Of a DNA stretch of 64,000 nucleotides, positions 18,009-27,834 are shown one piece after another. Source of the stretch: Methylobacter sp015476545 (GTDB lineage: Bacteria; Pseudomonadota; Gammaproteobacteria; Methylococcales; Methylomonadaceae); NCBI RefSeq assembly GCF_052162025.1, contig NZ_CP197401.1:3658001-3722000 (forward strand), in the 5' to 3' direction. Made by a program: the position numbers and the translations under genes. Below the pieces are notes generated by a model. The model ran no database searches. It was not told where the DNA came from and was given only the letters and a program-made list of their open reading frames with translations. Each line of letters opens with the position of its first letter. Position 1 is the first letter of the stretch.

Positions 18009-19757
18009 ATGGAAGTTTCTACTAAATCGGATTTGGAAAAAGCTTTAAGTCTGTGCAAGGGGGCTTTTTTATCAGCCGCTGGTTTCAGCATGATCATCAA
18101 TTTTCTGATGATTGTTCCTTCTATTTATATGCTACAAGTTTATGATCGCGTGGTGCCAACCGGCAATCAATCGACATTACTCATGCTGACCCTGATCATG
18201 ATAGTGCTGTTTATCACATTGGGGGCATTAGAGTGGGTGCGTTCTCAGATCCTGGTCAGGGTCAGTACCCGATTGGAAACCCTGCTTAATGAAAGATTAT
18301 TTCATATCGCCTTTAAGCAATCATTATATTCAGGTGGACAAAGGGCGTCATCACAGGCGTTAGATGACTTAACCGGCTTAAGGCAATTCATGACCGGCAA
18401 TGGACTGTTTGCTTTCTTTGATGTGCCTTGGATGCCTGTGTATATCGCCCTAATGTTTGTTTTTCATCCTTGGTACGGCTGGGCAGCCGTTTTCACAGCT
18501 ATTGTTTTGGCTATCATTGCGGTAGTAACTGAAAAAACTACTGGCAAGATATTAGCGGAAGCGAATAATTTGGCTATTTCAGGCCGTGGCCAACTCAATA
18601 GGAATCTTAAAAACGCTGAAGTTATTGAATCAATGGGTATGCTAAGCAATATCCGAAAACGGTGGTTCAACGGCGCCCTCAAGGTATTGGAACTGCAAGC
18701 TGTAGCAAGCTCTCGAGCAGGGTTGTTGACATCATTATCAAAGATCATACGCCTTTCGTCTCAATCGTTAATTTTGGGCCTGGGCGCGTATCTGGTTATC
18801 CTCCATGAAATTACTCCCGGCCTGATGATTGCCGGATCAATCTTATTGGGCAGGGCGCTGGCGCCCATTGACTTAATGATTGCCACCTGGAAAGGTTTCA
18901 TCAGCGCTCGCAGCCAATACCAGCGTCTTAATGAAATGCTGAAACAAAACCCTGTGGATCAGGAAAAGATGACGCTCCCCGATCCGCAAGGCCGCTTACA
19001 AGCGGAAGCGGCCGTGGTCGTTCCGCCAGGCGCTAAATTACCGGCCATCAAAGGTATCAGTCTGTCAATTGAAAAGGGTGATGCCGTCGGCATCTTAGGT
19101 TCCAGCGGCGCCGGTAAATCGACATTCGCGCGCGCTTTATTGGGCATTTGGCCAACGGCTGACGGCACCATCCGCTTGGATGGGGCTGAAATTTTCACCT
19201 GGAATCGCCAGCAGCTAGGCAATTTTATTGGTTACCTGCCCCAGGACATCGAGCTATTCGACGGAACCATCGGCGAAAATATTGCCCGTTTCGGCGCTGT
19301 TGACCCTGAAAAAGTTGTGGAAGCGGCCAAAATGGCAGACATACATGAATTGATCCTGCGCTTGCCGGAAGGGTATGACACGTTTATTGGCGCTAACGGC
19401 GGTAATCTGTCGGGCGGTCAACGCCAGCGAATCGGCCTGGCACGGGCATTATATGGCAATCCAATTTTAGTGGTGCTGGATGAGCCGAACTCAAATCTTG
19501 ATGAACAGGGAGAGAAAGCATTGGAGAATGCCATCCAGAAACTCAAGGAAAGAAAATCAACCGTGATCATAATCACGCATCGCCACAATGTACTGGCCAA
19601 AGTCGATAAATTGCTAATCCTTCAAGACGGCGCCCTGGCAGTATACGGCCCGCGCGATCAGGTCATAGCCCATTTACAGAAGCAAAACGCTCAGCCGGTG
19701 CCACGGCCACAGCAGTCATCGGCCATTTCGACCTCACCAGCCGCACATTCTGTATAA
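18009..19757 (+). CDS. Type I secretion ABC permease/ATPase (PrtD/AprD family)
   Basis: Inner-membrane ABC exporter with fused transmembrane and nucleotide-binding domains. Residues ~20-300 contain the membrane domain (AGFSMIINFLMIVPSIYMLQVYDRV is the typical opening), without a C39 peptidase domain. The ATPase shows Walker A GSSGAGKST (about 364-372), signature LSGGQRQRIGLARAL and Walker B LVVLDEPNSNLD. I took the ATG at 18009; a TTG at 18000 is possible. It is the first gene of a tight ABC-adaptor-channel operon, the complete type I system. Family members export proteases, lipases and S-layer-like proteins. Confidence 0.93.
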   Translation: MEVSTKSDLEKALSLCKGAFLSAAGFSMIINFLMIVPSIYMLQVYDRVVPTGNQSTLLMLTLIMIVLFITLGALEWVRSQILVRVSTRLETLLNERLFHIAFKQSLYSGGQRASSQALDDLTGLRQFMTGNGLFAFFDVPWMPVYIALMFVFHPWYGWAAVFTAIVLAIIAVVTEKTTGKILAEANNLAISGRGQLNRNLKNAEVIESMGMLSNIRKRWFNGALKVLELQAVASSRAGLLTSLSKIIRLSSQSLILGLGAYLVILHEITPGLMIAGSILLGRALAPIDLMIATWKGFISARSQYQRLNEMLKQNPVDQEKMTLPDPQGRLQAEAAVVVPPGAKLPAIKGISLSIEKGDAVGILGSSGAGKSTFARALLGIWPTADGTIRLDGAEIFTWNRQQLGNFIGYLPQDIELFDGTIGENIARFGAVDPEKVVEAAKMADIHELILRLPEGYDTFIGANGGNLSGGQRQRIGLARALYGNPILVVLDEPNSNLDEQGEKALENAIQKLKERKSTVIIITHRHNVLAKVDKLLILQDGALAVYGPRDQVIAHLQKQNAQPVPRPQQSSAISTSPAAHSV

Positions 19758-19768
19758 CCTGCTGATTA

Positions 19769-21100
19769 ATGATGAAAGGAAAACTTGAGCAGCACAATAT
19801 CGTCAGGATAGCTGACTTGCATACTGACGACCGGCCGATTCGCAATATCGGCTTTACGATCGTATTAATTACATTCGGTATTTTCGGCGTCTGGAGCTAC
19901 TTTGCTCCTATAGATAGTTCCGCACTGGCATTGGGTGTAGTAACAGTCAAGTCTTACAAGAAAACCGTACAGCATCTGGATGGCGGCATCGTGGCCAAAC
20001 TACTGGCCAAGGATGGCGATTTGGTTAACGAAGGCCAGCCGCTGCTGATGCTTGATGACACCCAAACCAAAGCACAACTGGAAATTATCAAAAGCCAATA
20101 CATAACCTTAATGGCACAAGTCGCGCGCTTGCAGGCGGAGCGGGACAACGCACAGGAAGTGCGCTATCCGGAAAAGCTGCAAGACCAGGCCGATCCCAGA
20201 ATACCGGAAGCAAAACAAACCGAATCGCATATCTTCATGGCGAGAAAAAACACTTATGAAGGAGAAATAGCGGTCCTTAAGCAACGTATCAGTCAGATTT
20301 CCAGCAAAATAGACGGCCTGAAAGGACAAAGCCGCAGCAAAAAAGAACTGATAACCTCTTATGACGAAGAGATACACGATTTAAAAGAATTACTGGCTGA
20401 AGGCTTCGCAGACAAGCTGCGCTTGCGTGATCTGGAACGCAATTATGCATTGATTAGCGGCGAAATTGCCGAGTTAAGTTCAGAAATTGCCGGTAGCGAG
20501 ATGCAAATCAGTGAAAACCGACTGCAAATCCTGCAAATACAAAAGCAGTTTCAGGAGGAAGTGGCAAACAAACTCAGCGAAGCGCAGGCGCAATTGTACG
20601 ATGCTTCTGAACGCTTGACGGCAACGCAGGATAAATTAAACCGCACAGTGATCAAAGCGCCGGCGAGCGGCATGGTGCTGGGTTTGTCGGTTCATACCGA
20701 AGGCGGCGTCATTGCCGCTGGCAAGCCGATATTGGACATCGTTCCTCAAAATGCCGAGTTGATTATTGAGGCGCAAGTATCGCCGCTGGATATCGATCGC
20801 GTGAGTGTAGGCTTGATGGCGGAAGTGCGCTTTAGCACCTTCAAGCAAGCGCTGACACCGGTCATGGAAGGCAAAGTCATCCAACTGTCGGCTGACCGGT
20901 TCACGGACGAAAAAACTGGCAACCCTTATTATCTGGCGCGCGTTGAATTAACACCGGAGAGTTTCCAGAAACTCGGCGATTTGCAGCTCTTGCCGGGCAT
21001 GCCGGCTGAGGTCCTGATCAATGCCGGGGAAAGAACGCTGTTTGAGTATCTGTCGCAACCGGTTACCAATGCTTTCGCGCGGGCATTTATAGAAGATTGA
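19769..21100 (+). CDS. Type I secretion membrane fusion protein (HlyD/PrtE family)
   Basis: Periplasmic adaptor anchored by a single transmembrane helix (about residues 28-46, NIGFTIVLITFGIFGVWSYF). Then follow a lipoyl-like half (VQHLDGGIVAKLLAKDGDLV), a long coiled-coil hairpin (~100-280), the second lipoyl half (VIKAPASGMVLGLSVHTEGG) and a beta-barrel/C-terminal region. The 443-residue length and order match PrtE/AprE. It starts 11 bases after the ABC gene and three bases before the TolC-like gene, so all three are one operon. Confidence 0.93.
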   Translation: MMKGKLEQHNIVRIADLHTDDRPIRNIGFTIVLITFGIFGVWSYFAPIDSSALALGVVTVKSYKKTVQHLDGGIVAKLLAKDGDLVNEGQPLLMLDDTQTKAQLEIIKSQYITLMAQVARLQAERDNAQEVRYPEKLQDQADPRIPEAKQTESHIFMARKNTYEGEIAVLKQRISQISSKIDGLKGQSRSKKELITSYDEEIHDLKELLAEGFADKLRLRDLERNYALISGEIAELSSEIAGSEMQISENRLQILQIQKQFQEEVANKLSEAQAQLYDASERLTATQDKLNRTVIKAPASGMVLGLSVHTEGGVIAAGKPILDIVPQNAELIIEAQVSPLDIDRVSVGLMAEVRFSTFKQALTPVMEGKVIQLSADRFTDEKTGNPYYLARVELTPESFQKLGDLQLLPGMPAEVLINAGERTLFEYLSQPVTNAFARAFIED

Positions 21101-21103
21101 ATA

Positions 21104-22453
21104 ATGAGGACATCAGCATTATTAACGGCCTTATTGATCGTAATGCCGGTATCAGCCGGTTATGCCGAAGATCTCCAAACAATTTATCAACAAGCCTTGG
21201 AAGCTGACCCGCAGCTGAAAACGGCGGCATTGAAGGTGGAAATAGGTTCAGCCCAAAAAGGCCAGGCGCTGGGCGAAATGCTGCCGCAAGTCAGTGCCAG
21301 CGGCAACTGGTCAGTCAACGATCAACGCGTTAAAAATGCCGGTTCGGACAGTTATCACGGCACGCGCTATTTTGTGTCCCTGAGCCAGACTTTAATCGAT
21401 TTCGCCAAATTCTGGAACTGGAGACGGGCGGCCGAAGTAAAACATCAATATGAAGCGGAGCATACCGAGGCTCGGCATACCCTGATGTTTAACGTGGTGG
21501 ACCGCTATTTCAGCGTGCTGGAAGCGGAAGACCAACTTTACTTCCTGCAACGGCAAAAAGCCTTGACCCAAAAACAACTGCAGCAGGTCCAGAAGCAGTA
21601 TGCCAAACAATTAATCAAAATCACCGGCTTATATGAAGTGGAAGCCAGGTTGGACAAGATAACTGCCGATGAAATTGAAGCCGAAAGCATCCTGGTGACG
21701 GCCAAGGAAAGCCTGAGGGAATTAACCAATACCATGCCGCAGCGACTGCAAAAATTAAGGGAGCAAATTAACTATCAGGAATTAGAAGGCCCCTTGGAGC
21801 AATGGCTAGAAGTAGCCAAAAGCGAAAACCCGACATTATCAGCCCTGCTCAGCGCAATCGAAGCGGCACACGATGACGTAGCGGTCCAGAAGTCCCGATA
21901 TCTGCCGGTAGTCGATTTGCAGCTCAATTACTACAACACCAATACCGGCTATCAGAGCGCCCAAATACCCGAACTGGAAACCCAGGTAGCCGCCGTCAAT
22001 GTCAATGTGCCTATTTTCACGGGCGGCACCACGACGCATCGCCTGTTTGAAGCGCAACACAGATTGGAAATCAGTAAAGAAGAGCTTGACGCCCAAATAC
22101 GTGCTCTGATTAAGGAAACGAGCGACTCATTTTTAACTTCTAATGCCAATGTCAGACGCATCATGGCCTCGCGGAAAGCGCTCGAATCGGCTGTCAAATC
22201 CCGGGAAGCGATGGAGCGTGCGTTTCACTACGGCGTAGCTACGGTCAGGGAGGTATTGGAGGCTCAGGAAGACGAATATCTGGCAGAAAGAAACCTGTCA
22301 CAAGCCAAATACAGTTACATCAAAAACCGTATCCGTTTTTTGCGCGCGATAGGCATGATCAGCGATGAAAACATCCGCGAAGTCAATGATTGGCTGGAAA
22401 TAACTCCAGAACAACCACAACAAAGCTCGGTTTCGGCTAATGAGGCCAGTTAG
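21104..22453 (+). CDS. TolC-family outer membrane channel protein
   Basis: Outer-membrane exit duct of the type I system. A Sec signal peptide ends at about VSAGYA|ED (residue 21). The mature protein begins LQTIYQQALEADPQLK, the classic TolC-family opening, and has the internal duplication of long helices and beta-strands; YFVSLSQTLIDFAKFW and VNVNVPIFTGG are the conserved barrel segments. It has 449 residues, a usual length. It starts three bases after the adaptor stop codon. Confidence 0.93.
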   Translation: MRTSALLTALLIVMPVSAGYAEDLQTIYQQALEADPQLKTAALKVEIGSAQKGQALGEMLPQVSASGNWSVNDQRVKNAGSDSYHGTRYFVSLSQTLIDFAKFWNWRRAAEVKHQYEAEHTEARHTLMFNVVDRYFSVLEAEDQLYFLQRQKALTQKQLQQVQKQYAKQLIKITGLYEVEARLDKITADEIEAESILVTAKESLRELTNTMPQRLQKLREQINYQELEGPLEQWLEVAKSENPTLSALLSAIEAAHDDVAVQKSRYLPVVDLQLNYYNTNTGYQSAQIPELETQVAAVNVNVPIFTGGTTTHRLFEAQHRLEISKEELDAQIRALIKETSDSFLTSNANVRRIMASRKALESAVKSREAMERAFHYGVATVREVLEAQEDEYLAERNLSQAKYSYIKNRIRFLRAIGMISDENIREVNDWLEITPEQPQQSSVSANEAS

Positions 22454-22550
22454 ATTTGGTGTTTGGCAGAAGATTTTCAGCTTAGGATGGCGAGAAATAA
22501 ATCCTCTGAATTTTGACGCGCAGCAGGTGCGGGGCGGCTTAAGTCGTCCA

Positions 22551-22568
22551 GGGCGAATGAATTCGCCC
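22551..22568. repeat. REP-like palindrome, copy 1
   Basis: GGGCGAAT-GA-ATTCGCCC forms a perfect 8-bp stem with a 2-base loop between the channel gene and moaA (convergent). A closely related palindrome lies at 33847-33864, and both are followed by GACAAAC about a dozen bases on. It may also help terminate the secretion operon. Confidence 0.6.
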
Positions 22569-22614
22569 TATATTCATCGACAAACCGGAAAGCTATTTTT
22601 AACCGAGATGATCG

Positions 22615-23619
22615 TTATCCGCCTGTTACGCTCATATGCCGCAAGATGATGGGCTGCTCGTGGATATTGAATTCATGCTTTTCGGGCTTGATCGACATCG
22701 CATCGATAATGGCCTGTTTCAGAACGGCCATATCTCCGGGATGCGCTCGCATGACTTTTTTCAAATCGACCGAATGCTCATTGCCAAGACACAACAGCAA
22801 ACGGCCTTCCACAGTCAGGCGCACGCGGTTGCAGGTACTGCAAAAGTTTTCACTGTGCGGCGAAATGAAGCCGACGCGCGTCCGGCTGCCGGCCACTTTG
22901 AAATAGCGTGAAGGCCCGCCGGTTTTTTCAGTTGAAGTTATCAAGGTAAACTCGCGCGCCAGATCGGCTTTGATCAAATCACTGGAGCAATACGCTTCCG
23001 AGCGGTCATGCTGACTGATGATGCCCAGCGGCATCTCCTCGATGAAGCTGATGTCAATCTCATTATCGACGGCAAACCGGACCAGATCGCAGACTTCCAG
23101 ATGATTCCGATTTTTCAGGATGACCGCGTTAATTTTCAGCCGCTCAAACCCGGCCGCTTTGGCCGCCTGAATGCCTTTCAGCACCTGCTCCAGATTACCG
23201 GTTCGTGTTATGGCCTTGAATTTATCGGCATCGAGCGTATCGAGGCTGATATTGATGCGTTTGATGCCGGCCTTCTTTAATGAAGCCGCCGCCGATGCCA
23301 GATGTGAGCCGTTCGTCGTGATGACCAGCTCATTCAAACTTTCAATTTTACCGATGTCCTCCAATAGACCCAGCGCGCCTTTTCTGACCAGCGGTTCGCC
23401 GCCCGTCACGCGGATTTTCTTGACGCCCAGTTCGGTAAACGCCTTGGCCAGCGTATAAATCTCTTCCAGCGTCAGAATCTGCGTGCGCGGCAAAAACGTC
23501 ATGTCTTCCGCCATGCAATAGACGCAGCGGAAATCACAGCGATCGGTAATGGAAATCCTCAAGTAATCGACTTTTCTGCCGAAGCGGTCGATCAATTGAG
23601 CGGGATCAGAAGAATTCAT
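22615..23619 (-). CDS. moaA: GTP 3',8-cyclase (molybdenum cofactor synthesis)
   Basis: Radical-SAM enzyme that makes 3',8-cH2GTP, the first step to molybdopterin. The radical SAM cluster ligands are Cys28, Cys32 and Cys35 (CDFRCVYC). GGEPLVRKG follows, and the second cluster is supplied by FCSTCNRVRL plus the Cys in LLCLGN. The protein ends in the conserved Gly-Gly needed for activity. 334 residues. It stands alone here; moaC and other cofactor genes are not in the window. Confidence 0.96.
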   Translation of the reverse strand: MNSSDPAQLIDRFGRKVDYLRISITDRCDFRCVYCMAEDMTFLPRTQILTLEEIYTLAKAFTELGVKKIRVTGGEPLVRKGALGLLEDIGKIESLNELVITTNGSHLASAAASLKKAGIKRINISLDTLDADKFKAITRTGNLEQVLKGIQAAKAAGFERLKINAVILKNRNHLEVCDLVRFAVDNEIDISFIEEMPLGIISQHDRSEAYCSSDLIKADLAREFTLITSTEKTGGPSRYFKVAGSRTRVGFISPHSENFCSTCNRVRLTVEGRLLLCLGNEHSVDLKKVMRAHPGDMAVLKQAIIDAMSIKPEKHEFNIHEQPIILRHMSVTGG

Positions 23620-23760
23620 ACTATCTTAGGGTAAATAAATCCAAGCCGGTTATATTACCATATTGTCCCCGCAAACGCTGTCAGCCGTTTCGAAAATACA
23701 ATACGCTGTAGACACAGCCAAGCAACCGATCTATCCGGATATCTGTGCATTTATGCTTTT

Positions 23761-25092
23761 TTAATGACCTATGCGCTTCTGCCGATTCGCCATGATGGCT
23801 ACGCGCAATCGGTTAAGCTGCTGTAGTAACAAGGCAAATCCGGTTGCAAGGAACGATTTGGCCTTTTGCGCCAGCAAAGCCAGGTGTCGGAACAGCGTCA
23901 AGCCGATGCGGTGACTATTTTGGACCTGCTGGTAAAGAAACGGCCGTAGTGCAGCAAGATCGACTTTTCTGTCCCGGATTTTGCCGTGCCGATACAACCA
24001 GTGCAACAAGCCGCTGACATAAAGCACGAAAACACTTTGGCCGGCCAGAAACCAGATAAACCGGCCGGTACCAGTCAATGCCTCGCCGGTATGCAAAGGC
24101 CATATCCAGGTCGCCAGCGTCTCGCCTGCCGAAAATTCAGAAGGGTTGCGCACTTCCTTGATCTGGCCGCTCCAGCGGTCCACCCAGACTGTCGTATACG
24201 GATGCCGCTGATTAATTTCGCCTGGCTGGCGCAAATTGACGCGGTAGATGCCGTTATCGCCGACCGGTGTCGTAATGCGCCTGAGTTCGGCGCGCGGAAA
24301 AGGCCCCTGAGCCATAAAGGTCGCAGCCGCCAAACCGGTGGGGTGGTTGTTGGGAACTGCCGTGCTGATGATGTCGCGGCCCGTTTCGCCATGCGCCATG
24401 CCCGATGCCCCGGCCAGAGACTCCAGCACCGCAGGATAGCTCAGCAAACACCCTGTAGTTGCCAGCACCAGCAAGGGAGCGGCGCTGATCAGCCCGATAA
24501 AACGGTGCAGATCGAAAGCCAGCCGGATCATTCCGGCATTAAGGCGGATCGTGAACGCTTGCCTGAGCTGCCGCCTACCGGGCCACCACAGATACAGCCC
24601 GGTGCCGATAGAAACCATCAGCAGCAGCCCCAGAAGACCCACGGCATTCCAGCCAAAGCGGTCAAGCCGAAGCTGGGTATGCAGATCCAGCAACCATGTA
24701 GTCACGGTCTGCCCCCAGAAACGGCTGCCGACGACTTCCGCCGTATAGGGATTGACCGACACCATCAGCGGCGCATACAGCTCGAAGTACGTCTCTCTCG
24801 GCTTGTCGTACCAGGCCGTCACCATGCCGTGAGGCGATCTTGGCATTTCCAGCGTCCAGGCGCCGTAACGGTCAGGATGCGCCTGCCGCACCGCCGCCAT
24901 GATCCGGTCCAGCGACTGATACTGTCCCTGCGGCTGCTCGATGACCAGCAGCGGGTTCAGCAGTGCGTCAATCTCTTCGCGGTACACGCTGATGCTGCCG
25001 GTCAGGCCCATTAGGGCAAAGAAAAATCCTGCGGTCAGCGCCAGATAAAGATGAACCTTGAGCCAGGTTTGCCGAGTCAGTATGCGGTGCAT
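23761..25092 (-). CDS. PepSY-associated membrane protein (PiuB-like)
   Basis: 443 residues with an N-terminal transmembrane helix (VHLYLALTAGFFFALMGLTG) and three more (about 145-168, 195-220, 335-360). PepSY-type periplasmic segments lie between them (VSVNPYTAEVVGSRFWGQ, and TTVWVDRWSGQIKEVRN). Conserved histidines in LDLHTQLRL, DLHRFIGL and PLHTGEALTG suggest haem or metal ligation. Relatives are linked to iron/siderophore uptake and ferric reduction. There is no TonB-dependent receptor beside it, so the substrate is unknown. The tail after ~385 is basic and amphipathic. Confidence 0.85.
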   Translation of the reverse strand: MHRILTRQTWLKVHLYLALTAGFFFALMGLTGSISVYREEIDALLNPLLVIEQPQGQYQSLDRIMAAVRQAHPDRYGAWTLEMPRSPHGMVTAWYDKPRETYFELYAPLMVSVNPYTAEVVGSRFWGQTVTTWLLDLHTQLRLDRFGWNAVGLLGLLLMVSIGTGLYLWWPGRRQLRQAFTIRLNAGMIRLAFDLHRFIGLISAAPLLVLATTGCLLSYPAVLESLAGASGMAHGETGRDIISTAVPNNHPTGLAAATFMAQGPFPRAELRRITTPVGDNGIYRVNLRQPGEINQRHPYTTVWVDRWSGQIKEVRNPSEFSAGETLATWIWPLHTGEALTGTGRFIWFLAGQSVFVLYVSGLLHWLYRHGKIRDRKVDLAALRPFLYQQVQNSHRIGLTLFRHLALLAQKAKSFLATGFALLLQQLNRLRVAIMANRQKRIGH

Positions 25093-25273
25093 GGGTAGAT
25101 AGATTGCCGTAGAAGAAATAGGGATATTATTCCACAGGCGCCCGATATTGTCCCGTCAGATCAGGTTGCGGCAAATGAATTACCGCATTTTACTCATCAA
25201 GCTAAATCCTCGCACGAAAACCCGCATACAGTTAGAATATAAGGCTTTTTAAACTTATGCAGGGAGAGACGTC

Positions 25274-26242
25274 ATGAAATTCAAAGCCTTGTTTATCAGC
25301 CTGTGCATGCTGACATCCAGTCACAGCTTCGCTACAGAAAAAACTAAGATTCGACTCGGCGTGCTTGCGTTTGGCACAGCCGACTGGGAGTTGTCGGTCA
25401 TCCAAAACGATCCGGCAACCGCATCGGCGGATTTTCAACTGGACGTGCAGAAACTGGCCAATCCTGAAGCCGGCAAAATCGCATTGCAATCGGGCTCTGT
25501 CGATATGATCGTCTCGGACTGGATCTGGGTGTCGAAACTGCGCGCGACCGGCTCCGATTTCACGTTCTACCCTTATTCCACAACGTCCGGTGCGCTGATT
25601 GTGGCCGATGCAAGCCCTATCCGAGCAATCAAGGATTTAAAAGGCAAACGCCTGGGCATTGTCGGCGGCGAACTGGACAAGAACTGGCTATTGCTGCAGG
25701 CACTGGCGCAAAAAGAGCAGCTTGACCTGAACGCGGATGTAGACAAGGTGTTCGGCGCGCCCCCTTTACTGAATGAGCAGATCAAGCAAAACCGCATTGA
25801 TGCCGTGCTCAATTACTGGCATTTCGCGGCCCGGCTGGAGGCGCAGGGTTACCGGCAGATCATCGACGGCAAAGGCATCGTCAAAGCGCTGGGCATTAAC
25901 GAAGACGTCCCCACTCTCGGCTACGTGTTCAAGCAGAGCTGGGCCGCGAGCCATAAAAACGCCGTCAACGCTTTCCTGAAAACCAGCCAGCGCGCCAAAG
26001 ACCAAATCTGCACATCGGATGCCGTCTGGCAAAAAATTATTCCATTAACTCAGGCGGAAGATGCGTCCACTCAAAACAAAATGCGGCAGCGTTATTGCGA
26101 AGGCCAGATTAAACAATGGGGCGAACAGGAGCAGCAGGCGGCCGGCCGCATCTATTCCATGCTGCGCACATTGAGCAACAAGCAACTGACAGGCGATTCC
26201 GAATCCCTGCAGCCCGGCACCTTCTGGTCGATTTCACAATAG
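25274..26242 (+). CDS. ABC transporter substrate-binding protein (SsuA/TauA-like)
   Basis: Periplasmic solute-binding protein of 322 residues with a Sec signal peptide cleaved near SHSFA|TEK (residue 21). The fold-defining segments are those of nitrate/sulfonate/taurine-type binding proteins: AGKIALQSGSVDMIVSDWIW near residue 75 and LKGKRLGIVGGELDKNW near 125. GGAGAG lies upstream of the ATG. Permease and ATPase genes follow at once. The ligand cannot be inferred; no sulfonate or nitrate metabolic gene is adjacent. Confidence 0.88.
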   Translation: MKFKALFISLCMLTSSHSFATEKTKIRLGVLAFGTADWELSVIQNDPATASADFQLDVQKLANPEAGKIALQSGSVDMIVSDWIWVSKLRATGSDFTFYPYSTTSGALIVADASPIRAIKDLKGKRLGIVGGELDKNWLLLQALAQKEQLDLNADVDKVFGAPPLLNEQIKQNRIDAVLNYWHFAARLEAQGYRQIIDGKGIVKALGINEDVPTLGYVFKQSWAASHKNAVNAFLKTSQRAKDQICTSDAVWQKIIPLTQAEDASTQNKMRQRYCEGQIKQWGEQEQQAAGRIYSMLRTLSNKQLTGDSESLQPGTFWSISQ

Positions 26243-26252
26243 GCCTGGACAT

Positions 26253-26999
26253 TTGAGTAGTCGTCAAAAACTGTTGCCTGCCCTGTCATTGCTGGCCTTC
26301 TTGGCGCTCTGGCAAGGGCTGGCCGTCTATTTAAGCAGCAGCGTGTTGCCGACGCCGGAAGCGGTAGCCCATGTTTTCTGGCGCGAAACCCTGTCAGGAC
26401 AACTGCCCTATCACCTGGGCGTTACTTTGCTAAGGCTTGTAGTCAGTTTTGCCGTTGCCATGCTGCTCGGCTGCGCAATCGGCATCGTCCTGGGCCGGCA
26501 TAAGAAACTGGATGCGTTCTTCGACAACTGGCTGGTCATTTTTCTGAACATTCCGGCGCTGGTCACGATTATCCTGTGTTACGTCTGGTTCGGCCTGATC
26601 GAATCGGCTGCGATACTGGCCGTCGTCATCAACAAGCTGCCTAACGTCGTCGTAACGATCCGCGAAGGCACGCGGGCGCTGGATCAGGACTTATTGGAAA
26701 TGGCCCGCTGTTATCATTTCGGCCGGCGCAAGACATTGGCGCATGTGATCTGGCCGCAATTGCATCCGTTCGTCATGAGCGCCACGCGCTCGGGCCTGGC
26801 ATTGATCTGGAAGATCATCCTGGTGGTTGAATTGTTGGGCCGCAACAACGGCATGGGTTATCAACTGCATTTGTTTTTCCAGCTGTTCGATGTCGCTGGC
26901 ATTCTGGCTTATACCATCGCCTTCGTGGCCGTTATTCAACTGATAGAACTGATGATTCTGAAGCCTCTGGACAGAAAATCGCAGCGGTGGCGCCGGTGA
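26253..26999 (+). CDS. ABC transporter permease (SsuC/TauC-like)
   Basis: Inner-membrane permease of 248 residues with about six transmembrane helices. The cytoplasmic coupling motif is EMARCYHFGRRKTLAHVIWPQL (about 148-170), matching the EAA loop of the nitrate/sulfonate/taurine family. The start is TTG at 26253, eleven bases after the binding-protein stop; no in-frame ATG lies near. The TGA overlaps a GTG of the ATPase gene, showing coupling. Confidence 0.88.
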   Translation: MSSRQKLLPALSLLAFLALWQGLAVYLSSSVLPTPEAVAHVFWRETLSGQLPYHLGVTLLRLVVSFAVAMLLGCAIGIVLGRHKKLDAFFDNWLVIFLNIPALVTIILCYVWFGLIESAAILAVVINKLPNVVVTIREGTRALDQDLLEMARCYHFGRRKTLAHVIWPQLHPFVMSATRSGLALIWKIILVVELLGRNNGMGYQLHLFFQLFDVAGILAYTIAFVAVIQLIELMILKPLDRKSQRWRR

Positions 27000-27736
27000 C
27001 CGACATTCGCATCCGCATCGATAGCAAGACTTATCCGGCCATAGGCCAGGCCGGCCAATACCAGGCCATCGCCAATCTTGATCTGTCGCTGAGAGCCGGC
27101 GAATTCGTCTGCCTAGTCGGCCCATCCGGTTGCGGCAAGACAACGCTGCTGAACATTATTGCCGGCCTGGACCCTGATTACGACGGCGAGATTATGCTGG
27201 GCTCGCTGCATACGTCACCCAAAATCGGTTATGTATTCCAGAATCCGCGCCTGTTGCCGTGGCGTACGGTCAGGGAAAACATTGAACTGGCGCTGGGCAG
27301 CCATCAATCCCCGGAGCTGATCGATCCGCTCCTGGAAACCATGCAGCTGACCCGGGCACAACATGTTTACCCCGAACGCCTGTCTCTGGGCATGAGCCGC
27401 CGCGCGGCTATTATCCGCGCGTTCGCCATCGACCCCGACGTGCTATTGATGGACGAGCCTTTTGTTTCGCTTGACGCGCCCACGGCCAGACAGGTCCGGG
27501 ACCTGCTGCTGAAATTGTGGCGGCAGCGCCCACATACGGTTCTGTTTGTCACGCATGATCTGCGGGAAGCCATTGCACTGGCCGACCGGCTGGTCTTCCT
27601 GTCCTCATCCCCCATGCATGTGTTGAGCGAAATCACTGTACCCATCGCCCGGGAAGAACGCCATAACGAGACATTGATCGAATCGTACAGGCAGCAATTG
27701 ATGAAGGAGCACCCTGAAATAAGGCAGCTTTTATAA
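26987..27736 (+). CDS. ABC transporter ATP-binding protein (SsuB/TauB-like)
   Basis: ATPase of the importer. Walker A is GPSGCGKTT, the Q-loop follows in YVFQNPRLLPWRT, Walker B is VLLMDEPFVSLD and the switch His is in LFVTHDLREA. The signature is LSLGMSRRAAIIRAF, with Leu in place of the first Gly of LSGG, a variant seen in some members of this group. GTG at 26987 or at 26996 (which overlaps the permease TGA) could be the start. 249 residues at most. Confidence 0.9.
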   Translation: MAPVTDIRIRIDSKTYPAIGQAGQYQAIANLDLSLRAGEFVCLVGPSGCGKTTLLNIIAGLDPDYDGEIMLGSLHTSPKIGYVFQNPRLLPWRTVRENIELALGSHQSPELIDPLLETMQLTRAQHVYPERLSLGMSRRAAIIRAFAIDPDVLLMDEPFVSLDAPTARQVRDLLLKLWRQRPHTVLFVTHDLREAIALADRLVFLSSSPMHVLSEITVPIAREERHNETLIESYRQQLMKEHPEIRQLL

Positions 27737-27834
27737 CCGGCATCAACCTTGAAATCAACGATCAAATATCAGATACTTAAGGTTTTTTAAGCCTTAGCCG
27801 GGCTTGCCATATAACCACCGGAGACTGACAAAGC

